A stretch of 64,000 nucleotides of DNA from Volvariella volvacea V23 (Eukaryota > Basidiomycota > Agaricomycetes > Agaricales > Pluteaceae). Below are positions 12,677 to 23,744 of this stretch, one piece after another (within the stretch, counting starts at the first letter, position 1; every line of letters starts with the position of its first letter). The notes beneath the pieces were generated by a model that was not told the DNA's origin, did not search any database, and saw only the letters and a program-made list of their open reading frames with translations. The stretch is from positions 121,329-185,328 of the forward strand of contig KB722741.1 of NCBI GenBank assembly GCA_000349905.1. Reading direction: 5' to 3'. The position numbers were made by a program, and so were the translations under genes.

Positions 12677-14108
12677 ATGTTTCTCATTGGTGCATTCCTC
12701 AGGCTTGCTATGCTCGCTGGCGTCCATTCCTCTAGCCCTGCGATTTCAATCACGACCACGACCGCTCTGCTTGAGAGCCCGAGCCCTCCTCCCACTCTCT
12801 TAGATGCCACTTCAGCCGTTGAGCAAGATGCCACTAATACTCGCACCGCATCAAGCATCATGTACAGCAGCGTTGTCGTTGTCCTCTTTTGGACATACCT
12901 TTCCATTCACCACAACATACCGGACCAAAAGCATCCTTGGACGAAAGCAGTTGCGATAAGGCTAGGGACCTTCATGCTCGCCTTGCTCACCCCAGAATTT
13001 ATGGTCCTGTGGGCCTTTCAACAGAGAATCATGGCAGTGAAGATAGCCGAGCGAAACAGCTGTGAGTCTTTCCGATCTTTGCATGATCCAGGTTCAGCAT
13101 TAAGCTAACGTATGAAATATAGATAGAGGCTGGACTAAGACTCACGGGTTTTTTGTCCAGATGGGAGGGCTTATGCAATTTCGAAACGGAGAGTCCATTC
13201 CTTGTCGGGTAGTAACTCCTGACCAGCTCGAAGACACCAACATACCGTATATCCCGGAGAAGGAGATAAAGGGCCTTGGGAAGGCAGATACACTTCTCAG
13301 GATCCTAGCTTCTCTCCAAGCAACTTGGTTTTTTACCCAATGCGTATCCCGCTATGCCTGTGGTCTCACAGTTACACTATTCGAAGTGATGGCGCTCGCA
13401 TACTTGACGCTCAATCTAATCACGTACACTCTCTGGTGGGACAAACCATTCAACGTTAACTATTCGATTTACTTCGACGAGGAAGGATATCGAGCTCATG
13501 GTCCTGTGGAGGAGCCTCAAAATGCGTGGTTATGGGAAGGGCAGTGGACTTGGGTGGATATACTAAGCCATCTGGGCGGTATAATCCTCTTCATCTTCTG
13601 CCTAATTCCCCTCAGCATCGCTTATGTCTTTCTATCATTGGTAGGGGAAGACGAACACGGAACTCCTGGTCCAAAAACCTCTGTTCCCATATTTTACGTT
13701 GCCGAGCCAGCACTAGAGAATAACCCTCGTCTTCTTTGTGTTTCTGCAGCTGGTTTCATTTTTGGAGGAATTCACCTCCTTGGTGGACTAAACTTTCACC
13801 TCCAACCCCCTGTCGAATCTATGTATTCACGATGGCGGGTGGCTTCCTTACTTATGACCCTTTGTCCCCTCTCCATCGCATTTTTCGTCGCCTCGGATGT
13901 TGTGCTTACACGCATGAAAAATGGTATCTATTCGGGTTTCAAGGATACTCTTTTTGTGTTCTATTGTTTGCGCCTTCTTCTCATATTTCTGAGCTTCCTC
14001 CTTTATTGCGCGATTCGCACTTCGATCGTCTATCTCGCCTTTCTAGCTACTCCACGAGATTCTGTATATGAAGTTGTGAAGTGGACGGAATGGATACCCC
14101 ATATCTAA
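12677..14108 (+). CDS. Multi-pass membrane protein, array copy A
   Basis: Two exons, 12677-13061 and 13123-14108, encode 456 residues. Exon 1 has a hydrophobic N-terminus like a signal peptide, a Ser/Thr/Pro-rich stretch, a first TM segment ending 'WTYLSIHHNIP', and a second around 'LALLTPEFMVLWAF'. Exon 2 begins with the family signature 'RGWTKTHGFFVQMGG', then 'IPYIPEKEIKGLGKAD', a TM pair ending in 'WWDKPFNV', two or three further hydrophobic segments with 'GGIHLLGG', and the C-terminal 'VKWTEWIPHI'. About seven or eight TM segments are expected. The family is widespread but uncharacterised in fungi as far as I know, and no catalytic motif is visible. This is the most divergent intact member and is separated from the others by an F-box gene and a GMC gene. 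Confidence 0.75.
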
Positions 14109-14598
14109 CTTCTTAGAGTAGTATCTGCATTCCTTCATGGCTATAATATTTGTATTTCGCAAGACCGAAACGCTTGAAAATATCTGGGATCATCTTAGTG
14201 CAGACAAAATAAAGGGTAGTAGACGCATAACTAAATACATGGAGTGCTCTCAGTAGACTTGCTCGTCGGAGTTGCGTTTGTCAATCCCTCATTCAAAATT
14301 CCAGTGACCTCGAGTTCCGCCATTAGGTCGAAGGAACGCTCACTTTTCTACTGGCTATCGTCCACGGAGAAAGTATAGAAAGTAGCAAAGGTGACTGACA
14401 AAAAATCACATATAAAATGAATGAAGGCATTGATATGCTGTGGGAGGACTTGTCTGGAGGTAGATCATAAGGGTCGAGACATAAAAGTCGTCGTCGTGAT
14501 CAAAACTCGGTCAGATGGTGCCTTAATTGACATACTCAAATTCGTAAGACAATTCGCATTGGCTAAGAGGAACTACTATCCCTAGGATGAATGCCAGA
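14109..14598. other. Intergenic between convergent genes
   Basis: This is the 3' flank of copy A (+) and of the intact F-box gene (-). No coding signal was seen. Confidence 0.5.
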
Positions 14599-15614
14599 CT
14601 AATTCCAGCCGACATCCAGTCCTATCTGTCTTCCTAACCAGATTGACAGCAGATCCGGATCCTGAGAACATGAGACTATCAGCTTGATACGTTTATTTTC
14701 CACAAGGTCTTTTCCGTGCGACGCTATTGCACCCCCTGAAGTCTCCCAAACAGATTCAGGTGCATCGATGTGATATTCCTTCAGCAACCTTGGCAGTAGA
14801 TCCGAAGCTCCATTAATTGGTGTGAGAAGTGAAGTAAAATTGAATGGCGCTCGGAGGTACTCGATTTTAGGTGCGATATGACTAATCAGTTGGATATCTC
14901 GTCTGTCGAGGATATCATTGAGTCGAAGCCGTTTGAGCACGGGATAAAACACCAAAGTAGACAGTATGTCATCGGCATTCCAAATGTAGGGTATATCGTG
15001 GGCAAGTAACGTGAGTTCGACGAGGCGAGGGAATACGCAAGGGGGGTTAGGGTAGACTGGAGACACGAACGGGAGAGGAAGAAGTGTAAGGGCGAGAGTA
15101 ATCAAGGTGCCACTGCAGAGTAGCAGGGTGCTTTGAATTGCCTCAACTACCGCATCCGTGGAAATTCGCATTCTCCTTCCTGAGTTGTTCTCGACGAGTA
15201 AAGGGAAATCTGGTGCTCAGAGGTGAGATCAAATAAACTTTCGCAAAGAATGACTCAGCTCTTACTTTGTGCCAGTGATACGACTCGAGGTTGATTGTCA
15301 TCTACATTCTGTCCATCATCTTCCCCGCACTCTTCAATTAAGTCTTCTTCGATTAACTCTTGCATCACCCCAAGAAAAAGGTGCAAAACTCGTCTGGAAT
15401 TCGGTGGGAGTCGTTCCAAAGTTCGGGACAGTAACACGATTTGACATCCCGAATTTGCTGAAATGGATCGATATTTATAGGGCGCAGAAAGCTGGTTGAA
15501 TTTCCGGGATACGAGAGACAGTGAGCGGCCGTTCTGACCGCCATCTGCGCAGCATAAACTGAAGACCTCATGCCAGATTTCTGGCGGGAGGTCGGCATGG
15601 TTGATGTTAAGCAT
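14599..15614 (-). CDS. F-box protein
   Basis: Two exons (15614-15266 and 15209-14599, with a 56-nt intron at 15210-15265) give 319 residues. The N-terminal F-box 'LPPEIWHEVFSLCC' fits an Skp1-binding role in an SCF ubiquitin ligase. An acidic stretch (about residues 85-110) follows. A Leu-rich C-terminal region with 'FPRLVELTLL' and 'YPVLKRLRL' suggests irregular leucine-rich repeats for substrate binding. The frame closes across the intron (349 plus 611 nt). It is a close paralogue of the dead copy at 10.5-11.6 kb and the fragment at 1.3-1.65 kb. No substrate can be inferred. Confidence 0.75.
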
Positions 15615-16463
15615 TTGGTGTGATGTGACAGTTACACGGCGCGCGATCGTAACACAACAACACCCATCTTGAACCCGAACGACGGCCCCTCACAGATGTC
15701 CAAAGCCTATTAAGCCATTCAATAACTGGAGCCTTGATTGTCAAGCCTCGCTTGAAGCTGGCGGAGATAGCAGTCCTCCTCAGCTATTCCTCCGAGCTTG
15801 ACAGCTTTACAAAGCACGGAGAACGACGCATCTTGACCGGGTACGTATCACAATAAACGGGACTCAGTATCATTTCTAACAAAACTGGACAGCTCATACA
15901 TTCTAGCAGCCCGGGAAATTCACTTTGGACAACCAAATGCATTGCCTGAACGCCAATACCTGGTCATCTAAACCACCTGCGCCAATGAAACCACGACCAT
16001 GGCGATCGGCTAATGGCGAGTGTCAAACCCGGGCCCACAAGATCTGATGCAAGCACTAAATCCTCGTCTTCCGAATTTACAGTACTAGCTTTAGAGTGTT
16101 AGTAAATTACCATAACAGCATGGTCATCCAGTCCTCAAACGGCAACAAACTAACCTGAGAGCAGTGCAGAGCGCAATGGTATGTTAGAGCTAGTTCTAAA
16201 TTAACAATTGTCCATTAGCAATGTATTAGAGCATGTTGAGAACTGTACTGACGTGGTGCTAATATGCCACACGCCCAGAAGTCCCATTCAGATATATATA
16301 TAGGCAAGCATCTCCTGTTCCGTTTTGTGCTCTGTATCTTCGCATTATGATGTGGATGAATGGTTCCAGTTCAAGCCCTAGTGGGTACTCCTTCAAGCTC
16401 CTTTACAAGGGTACCCGGACAACAGGGAGGGTGGCTCTGTGCTGTAGCCGACCTGCAGTGCAC
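15615..16463. other. Intergenic, upstream of F-box and GMC genes
   Basis: Divergent promoter region. A near-palindrome GTGACAGTTAC (15625-15635) lies 11 nt before the F-box start. An AT-rich 'atatatatata' run near 16291-16303 is a second possible TATA for the GMC gene. No coding content was recognised. Confidence 0.4.
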
Positions 16464-16470
16464 TATAAAA
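16464..16470 (+). promoter_or_regulatory. TATA box of the GMC oxidoreductase
   Basis: TATAAAA lies 94 nt before the ATG at 16564, a plausible spacing with a short 5' UTR. Confidence 0.45.
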
Positions 16471-16563
16471 ACTGGCTGGTACCACTTCAAATCCAGAACG
16501 CTCTTTTACCCTGGAGCGATCTAAGAACAAGAAGCAACTGACTACCTACCACCCACATAGGAG

Positions 16564-18829
16564 ATGTCATCCTTTAAAACCCTTTATTCATTCGTCGTTG
16601 CTTCTATTCTCATTTCGCCCTCATATTCTGCCCTGTATAAGGACCCCAGTCAACTGCCCAGCACAACATATGACTACATTGTCATTGGAGGTATGAACCA
16701 GTCACGTAGTATGCTTTGACCCGTTTCCAACACGAGTTGTTTCCTAGCTGGTATTGGCGGAAGCATAGTCGCCGCTCGTCTTTCCGAGAACCCTAACCAC
16801 CAAATACTACTTATAGAAGCTGGTGGCTCGTAAGTCTTTTAATCTCATCTATATTTTCTCGGTCTGATATGCATATAGAGACGCAGATGTCATCCCTGTT
16901 TCTGTTCCATTGCTTGGCCAGACATTACGACCATGTTAGGGATTATCATCCCCCTTTAGGCATTCTGCTGATGTTGATTTAGTTACTCCATTCGATTGGA
17001 AATACACCACAACTCCACAAACTGGGTTAAATGGACGGTCTATTCCCTATCCTCGAGGTTTCATTCTGGGTGGCAGTACCTCCATTAGTATGTCAGTTTA
17101 TCTTTCCAGTAGATGCTTCTCTAATCGAGGGAATAGATTCCATGGTCCACACTCAAGGGACTATTGAAGACTTTACAAAATATGCTAAGTTATCAGGCGA
17201 TGACGGCTGGAGCTGGGATGCGCTACAGCCCTACCTCCTCAAGGTAATTTTCCGTGCACAAGTGCGCTCTGTATTTCTGTGAGGTTTACTCTCCCATAGA
17301 GCGAGACGCTCGTACCCCCTGTGGATGGTCACAATACAACGGATCAAATCGATTCGTCTGTTCATGGGACGAGTGGTCCCCTCTTGTTGACCGTTGCAAA
17401 TTCACCCACACCTCTCGATCAAAGGGTGCTTGATACTCTCGACGAGCTGTCAGACGAGTTTTCATTCAATTTAGACATGAACAATGGAGCAAACCTTGGC
17501 ATAGGTTGGACTAAATCGACAACTGGTGGAGGTCGAAGAGTCAGCTCTTCCGTGGCTTATCTCCATCCTAACTTGAACAGGCCTAATCTCCATGTACTTG
17601 TTAGTGCACAAGTTACCAAATTGATTCATACTGGTACTAGGAACAATCGTCCATTGTTCAGTAGTTTGCAGTTCCAGAAAAGCCCATCCGGTATGTTTTA
17701 ATCGTATTTCAAGTAATCGCTGTATACCGATATGCTATTACAGCCCCACCATTCGCTGTCAATGCGACACGAGAAATTATTCTCTCAGCTGGCTCAATTG
17801 GAACACCTACCATCCTACAGTTATCTGGAATAGGCGATTCAAAGGAGCTTGGAGGCCTAGGAATAAATACAATTATTGATTTACCGGATGCGGGAAAGAA
17901 CATGTCGGACCATACGCTCCTCTTACCTTCATACCGCACCCAAGGACCAAGCTTCGACGAATTTTACCGCAATCAGACTTTCCAACAGGCTGAGATTGAA
18001 GAGTGGGGTATATCGCACGACGGACCTCTCTCAAATACCATTTCCAACCAACTTGGATTCTTCCGCCTACTGGATAACCATCCCATCTTCGACACTGTCT
18101 CAGATCCAGCTCCTGGCCCTAACTCTCCACATTACGAGCTCATTTTCTCTGTGAGTTTCCTGCAGCTCATGTGCCTTATTCTCATGGCTTTATTGGTAGA
18201 ATTTGTATGTTGGACCAAATCGACCTGACACTGGAAGCTTCATGACCGTCTTTACTGCACTAATTTCACCCGCTGCTCGTAAGCACCTTACCCCTTCCAC
18301 AAAGCACATTAAATCACGATGTATACCCATTTAGGTGGATACACTCGCCTCGCATCAAGCGACCCCTTCGCACACCCAATCATTGACCCCAACCTCGTGG
18401 GCACGGAATTCGACCTCGTCACCCTCCGTGAAGCTGTTAAAGCAATCAAGCGATTTCTGGCTGCTTCTGCATGGCAGGACTTCGTCATCGGCCCTGTTGG
18501 TCCTCTCGCCGACGCCGTCGACGACGCCTCCATCGACGAGTATATTAGGAACACAGCAGGAACGATCTTCCATCCCGTAGGAACAGCCAGCATGTCCCCC
18601 ATTGGCGCCAACTGGGGCGTGGTTGATCCAGATCTCAAGGTTAAAGGTGCCGAAGGCCTTCGTATCGTCGATGCATCTGTTTTGGTGAGCTTCCATTGGG
18701 AGTGTATCAACTAGAATAAGGCTGATATACGGTATCTTTCTTTAGCCGTTTATACCTAGCGGTCATACCCAAGCGCCAGTATATGTTCTTTCTGAAAGAG
18801 CAGCGGACCTCATTAAGGCCTTTGCGTAG
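16564..18829 (+). CDS. GMC oxidoreductase, aryl-alcohol-oxidase-like, secreted
   Basis: Ten exons close exactly into 595 residues: 16564-16690, 16748-16829, 16879-16934, 16983-17087, 17137-17243, 17300-17690, 17744-18150, 18200-18278, 18335-18684, 18746-18829. The length is normal for the family. The N-terminus is a signal peptide ('LYSFVVASILISPSYSA'). The FAD dinucleotide-binding motif GxGxxG appears as 'VIGAGIGGSIVAARL', split by intron 1. Later come 'TPFDWKYTT', the GMC signature 'YPRGFILGGSTSI', and 'GSIGTPTILQLSGIG'. The C-terminus has 'FHPVGTASMSP' and 'SGHTQAPVY', whose two histidines correspond to the catalytic pair. Such enzymes oxidise alcohols and make hydrogen peroxide, often for lignocellulose attack. 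Exact substrate (aryl alcohol versus other) cannot be read from the sequence. It sits inside the membrane-protein array without an evident functional link. Confidence 0.9.
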
Positions 18830-19285
18830 AATCCCTGTTCTTATATGCTTTCGCGTTCTTAGCCACTGTATTGCTGATCGTGCAACAATAAAGAGGATAG
18901 CGCGATTATTATAATATATCCCTCAGACGAGGGTAGCGACATTGGAGTGAACTCAGTGGAGAGTGATAGAATCCCTCAGTCAAACCAGCGGAGCAATCCG
19001 CCATCAACTCACCTGGATTGACACGGATCGATGCATCCGTCTATCCTTATCAATGCCATTGCCCAAGTGGGCCGAGAAGCCCGATGGCGGTCGATCATCC
19101 ATGGGCGACGGCTTGGCACATTCAGTGTGAGTGTTAAATTAAGGAAGTGCAATGGTATTATGCATGACATCATGTTCTTGGCTGCATCGAAGGATACTCA
19201 AACACGTTTTCCGACTGGTGCCGAAGCGATAAGCGATTCTTGTATACCTAAAAACTGACACGTATTTGACTATCGGACAATCCTC
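18830..19285. other. Intergenic, no gene seen
   Basis: Spacer between the GMC gene and pseudogene B. The open frame at 19031-19258 shows no recognisable content. Confidence 0.45.
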
Positions 19286-20485
19286 ATGCTCAACGCAGTA
19301 TCAACGCTTCTCGTTACTGTCCTCCTGGGTGCGCTTGTTCAATCTCTCGCATTTCCTGTCTCATCTGCCAACTCTCTTTCTGTTATCATCGCAATTCCTC
19401 CCAGTGCGGCTACGGCAGGATGACCCTACCAGCATCTGCTCCATAGGTGAGATCGTGTACAGTTGCACCTTAATCACCGTCTTCTGGACGTCCATTACCA
19501 TCCATCCTAATACCCCCGACCAAAAAATGCCTTGGTGGGCGATTGCTTCATTGAGATTAGCGACCACAATGCATGCTGTAATTGTTCCTGAAGTTATCGC
19601 CATATGGGCGATTTCAGAGAATGCTTCGCAAACGAGATCATAGAGCAAAACCAGGGCAAGTTGTCGAAATATACGGCTACTATACTATGGCTCTAATGTC
19701 TAGGTAATGAAAGATAGAGGGTGGACCAAAGCTCACGTATTTTTCATCCAAACAGGAGTACTTGTTCAACGCAAACAGCGTCAGGGAGAACATTATTACG
19801 AAGTCCTCACATACGACAAACTTGCAGGCGTCCCTATTCCCTTCATCTCGGAGAGGGAAATCCAGGATCATGGAAAGGGCAGCATCGCTCTCAATATCGT
19901 CCTTCTTCAAACAATCCACTTTTGTTACATATTGTATCGCTCGTCGTACTCAGGGTCTTGTCATTATAGCGATCGAGTTAGTGACTCTTGTGACCCTCGC
20001 TGTCAATGTGATAGTCCATGTCTTGTGGTGGCACAAGCCGCTCAACGTCGGGTCCCCGATTTATCTTGGCGAGGAAGGAAGTTGGGTTGACGAGCCTGTG
20101 AAAGCGCACAGCGAGGAAATGTGCCATCAATTTTGGAGCACCTACGCCCAGCTAATTGCACGGAACATTGGTGGAGCCCAGTACTGATTGGAGGGCGTCC
20201 GCTCGGGATGTGGCAAGTATCTTCTTCGTATCTTGTTGGTTGCTCCTTTCTCGTTGTATTATATGCAATCTCAAGCTATGCTACATGCAATCGCGCGCGC
20301 ACAATAAGCGGTTGTATCCCTCGTTCAGGAATTACCTTTTTTTATCTTCCTTGTCATATGTGTTGGCTAGTGTCCGTTCTGTGTTGCTTTTGCATTTTCG
20401 TTATGCTTTTTATTGGCATTTACTCTGATTTTTTTGTTTCAATCGGCCTATGAAACCGTCAAATGGACGGAGGCTATACCATGCC
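19286..20485 (+). pseudogene. Membrane-protein array copy B, pseudogene
   Basis: The first codons (19286 on) encode a signal-peptide-like start, 'MLNAVSTLLVTVLLGAL', that runs into a stop after about 45 codons. The rest of exon 1 ('TIHPNTPDQKMPWW') continues in another frame. Exon 2 starts well ('RGWTKAHVFFIQTG', 'IPFISEREIQDHGKG') but shifts frame near 19930. There the TM region ('IVHVLWWHKPLNVGSPIYL') resumes in another phase. The central TM region is largely missing, and a remnant of the C-terminus ('YETVKWTEAIP') is found at about 20448-20482. There are several independent lesions. Confidence 0.85.
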
Positions 20486-20849
20486 TTTGATGGTCTCCTT
20501 CAATCGCTGTAGCATGCCTCTCAACCCACGGCTTTTAGATCGGATCAGCGCCCATTGCCTAAGGTTCGAACTCCGACTGAGGCCGGCAACTTGCCTTTCA
20601 ATGATCTCACTCCGCGCCGAATTCTGTGCTCGTGGATATTACCTCCTAAAAATTGTAGACAAATCATAAAGATGATAGCAGAGTGGTAGCAGCTCTCAGA
20701 GGCAAAAAACTGCACGTGCTTCGCCTGGTAAACACACGTGCTGATGTGGTTCCTAGAACTGAAGCTGCAGCGCCCATTCTGTACCAATAAGGCCAATCAT
20801 TGCATTTAATAGCGCCACTGTCAGAAAAGACTTGAACTCACAACCACCC
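20486..20849. other. Intergenic, upstream of copy C
   Basis: No gene is supported. The TATA-like match before copy C is weak (around 20806-20812), and two CCAAT pentamers lie near 20786-20800. The tRNA-like GGTTCGAACTC at about 20570 does not fold into a T-arm. Confidence 0.4.
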
Positions 20850-22277
20850 ATGCTCCTCGCTGCGCTCAGGCGTGCTCACGCCTCCCCCCTTCCCATTTCT
20901 GACGTGGGCACCTCAATCCCGAGTCCAATCTGTATCGCCGCGGCCGCGTTGACTGCATCCAAATGCGAACCACATGCCACACGCAGCATCTTTGACATCA
21001 TATACAGCAGCATCGGAGTCATCCTACTATGCACATATGTTTCTGTGCACCACAACATCCCGGATCAAAACTCGTCGTGGTTGAAGGTAACCCAGCAAAA
21101 GCTGGTGACGATGTTGTATGCATTGTTGGCCCCAGAAATTATGATAATGTGGGCGCTGAGGCAGAGGATTACGGCGGGGAAGATTGCAGAGGAGAACAAA
21201 CGTGAGTTCACATCTGGAGCGTACAATAGACCCATACTGACTTAGCGTGAAGACAGAGGATGGACTAGAACCCATGGGTTCTTCATCCAGATGGGCGGGC
21301 TTATGCAGCGCAAGCAGCATGAGGGAAAGGCCGATGAGGTGTACTATCACGTCGTAACGCCGGACAAACTGGACTACACCACGCAGATACCGTACATCCC
21401 AGAGAAGGAGATCAAAGACCACGGGAAAGGGGACATCTTGGCCAAAGCGATCGTCGTTCTCCAGACTACGTGGTTCGTTATCCAGTGCATCGCTCGTTCC
21501 ATCCAAGGCCTCGTTCTCACAGAAATCGAGTTGGTCGCTCTTGCATTCGCCGTTTTGAACGCGATCACGTATGGGTTATGGTGGAACAAACCTCTCAACG
21601 TCGGGTACCCGATTTATTTCGACGAAGACGGGAAGCGAGTTGATGGACCAGAGGATACGGCAGATAATGAGTGGTACAAGCTATCTGTGCGGGATAGGGA
21701 TCTGGATCTGAGGAATGTATGGGACCTGTGCGTATTGTTGGGTATGGCAATCATGGGCATCTTTATCTTGATCCCGGGGATTCTCGTATTCATGGCCCAA
21801 ATGGTGTACTGGGGGGACGAGGAAGCCGAAGAGGATGGCTGGGAGACCAGCGTTCACCCGTTCTATGCCGCCAGGATGCGAGATAAGGATTTCCTGCTCG
21901 CCGTAATGTATGCCTCTGTCGTTGGAGTGGCGTTTGGGGCGATCCATCTTATAGGGTGGAACTTCCCTTTTCCAACCGAAGCTGAGATCTGGCTATGGCA
22001 AGTCTGTTCCTTGGTTCTGACTGCTGTTCCGCTTGTTCTTGCATTTTCCCAAGCCTTGTCATTTGCGAATGAACGCGTGCAGATGGGGCGGAGGTCTTTT
22101 TTTGCCGAAGTCCTTCAATTTATATCTGGGTTATCTCTGTTCATAAGCGGTGTTGGCTTTTTCGCATACATTATTGCTCGCTTCGTTATTCTTTTTGTGG
22201 CATTTTTCTCTCTTCGTTCTCTACCGGACTCTGCCTATCAAAATGTGAAATGGACCAACTTTATACCTCATATCTGA
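20850..22277 (+). CDS. Multi-pass membrane protein, array copy C
   Basis: Exons 20850-21201 and 21253-22277 encode 458 residues. The start is the first ATG, and an in-frame TTG 18 nt upstream is not needed. Its signal peptide is shorter than in sister copies ('MLLAALRRAHASPLP'), since exon 1 lacks several hydrophobic residues there, so secretion-pathway entry may be weakened. Two conserved cysteines ('SPICIAA...ASKCEP') precede TM1 ('GVILLCTYVSVHHNIP'). Exon 2 carries 'HRGWTRTHGFFIQMGG', 'IPYIPEKEIKDHGKGDIL', 'LQTTWFVIQCIAR', 'WWNKPLNVGYPIYFDEDG', 'FGAIHLIGWNFPFP' and the C-terminal 'NVKWTNFIPHI'. The intron is 51 nt. Function is unknown. Confidence 0.8.
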
Positions 22278-22788
22278 TTCTGTTTTACAGTTGTACGCTT
22301 CCATTTGCTTAGATAGACGTATAGTATGATATTCTATTCTCATTCTCTCTGTCACGCGGTTACCCGTAGATCCAATGGCTATTCCTAACCGGTCCATCGC
22401 TGGCAATGATTCTCACCTCTGCGCAGCGTAATGCCAGTATTAAGTAAACGAGAGTATGGGCTCATACTTAGGGGATATCAAAAACATTGAGTTTATGTCA
22501 ATCAATAAAGTAGGAGACCAGATTACACTGCCTTCATTTAAATTTCATTTTGAGCAACGAGTCGGACGGTATTTGATTGCAAATGGAACAGCCCCAAGAT
22601 CAAAACCACAAGCATGTTCACGAGCACTTGAGGGAAAGTAGCAGGAGTCAAACTACTCGATTCTGAGTCGTAACGCCCATGAGCGCCCATGATCTCAGTT
22701 GTCACCGTCAGTTTTTATCAGTACCTATAGGTTGTCGGTGTCCAAGCCGCAGAGTGATACAGAAGGAATTGGTTGTTGGCGTGACACA

Positions 22789-22799
22789 GTGACAGTCAC
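22789..22799. repeat. GTGACAGTCAC palindrome, copy 2
   Basis: Identical to the palindrome at 11967-11977. It lies 956 nt upstream of the copy D start and is immediately preceded by GTGACACA, giving a partial direct repeat. Confidence 0.4.
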
Positions 22800-23692
22800 C
22801 AGGTTGAATCAGAACCACACCGCAGAGTACAGGTGCTGTCGAGTTCATGGGGTTATACGCGCAAATCCGGTATAAATTGTGCCAATTAAATGGCGATAGG
22901 TCCGTTTTATTCGACCGAAGCTGTTGGTATGGTGTGTGCTTATTGCATTGTGGATCAAGTGCGCTATGTAGTACTTCGTCGAATGGCAATACGACCCATA
23001 TTCAATAGGAAGGCTGCTGGTGTGTTTGGCTGAGGAAACACCCCTGCCAGCACTGTATTGGATAGGCCCTGAGATTGTACGTGGTTGCTGGTGCGCCTAA
23101 AGGTGCACCTAAGTTCTTGCACTGGACACCATCCTAAGGACGTAGATGACACACCGCATTCCCCTTTAGTCTTTTCCTCCACGATCATAATGCACGGGCT
23201 AGATGAGAACAGAAGCAAACTACACATCTCCGCCATTCTTCATTGCCAAGTCGAAAGCGTGCCTGACTTTTTCTGCCCCTGCCGTTGGTGTGGCGATGTG
23301 TTTATAAAAACTTTCCGAGTGATACCCTGCCTCCGTATGGGCGCATATACTTTGGTATTCTGACTGTTCTGCGTCTTTTTTCCGCTTTATCGCCATTCTT
23401 GGATATGCTACGGCGAGGGAGCAAGTGAGTGAGAGGTTCCATTAGAAGTGTTTTATTTTTAGAGTTTTCTAATGGTCATTTTCATTGGCGGCGCTCCATA
23501 CGATCCTCAGGGCTGGGCGTTGAGGCTAGAACCCAGCCCCTCCAGGGAAAATACAATTACATACTCCCAACCAAAAGGGATGACAGGTCGATTGGAGGTA
23601 TTTGACCTGAGTATCTAGACATCATGATGGGCTGTACAACGGTGCTTAAAAAGTGGCTAGACTGAAGCAATACCGCAAGGGTTCTGTGAGTA

Positions 23693-23700
23693 CATATACA
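23693..23700 (+). promoter_or_regulatory. TATA-like box of array copy D
   Basis: CATATACA lies 52 nt before the ATG at 23745. Its surroundings ('ACCGCAAGG' shortly upstream, then 'GAG' and the box) match the promoter of copy E. Confidence 0.45.
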
Positions 23701-23744
23701 CAAGCTTCGAGAAGCGACAGAGCCTGACGCTGCATACAGTACCA

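Larger units (their letters stand above)
22278..23744. other. Long intergenic spacer, copies C to D
   Basis: No gene is supported in about 1.47 kb. It contains an exact GTGACAGTCAC palindrome (22789-22799) and the promoter of copy D. The short frames at 22456-22641 and 23085-23363 have no recognisable features. Confidence 0.45.

Noticed and set aside
20560..20590. GGTTCGAACTCC resembling a tRNA T-arm.
   Set aside because: The flanking stem bases do not pair, and no acceptor, D or anticodon arm can be drawn.
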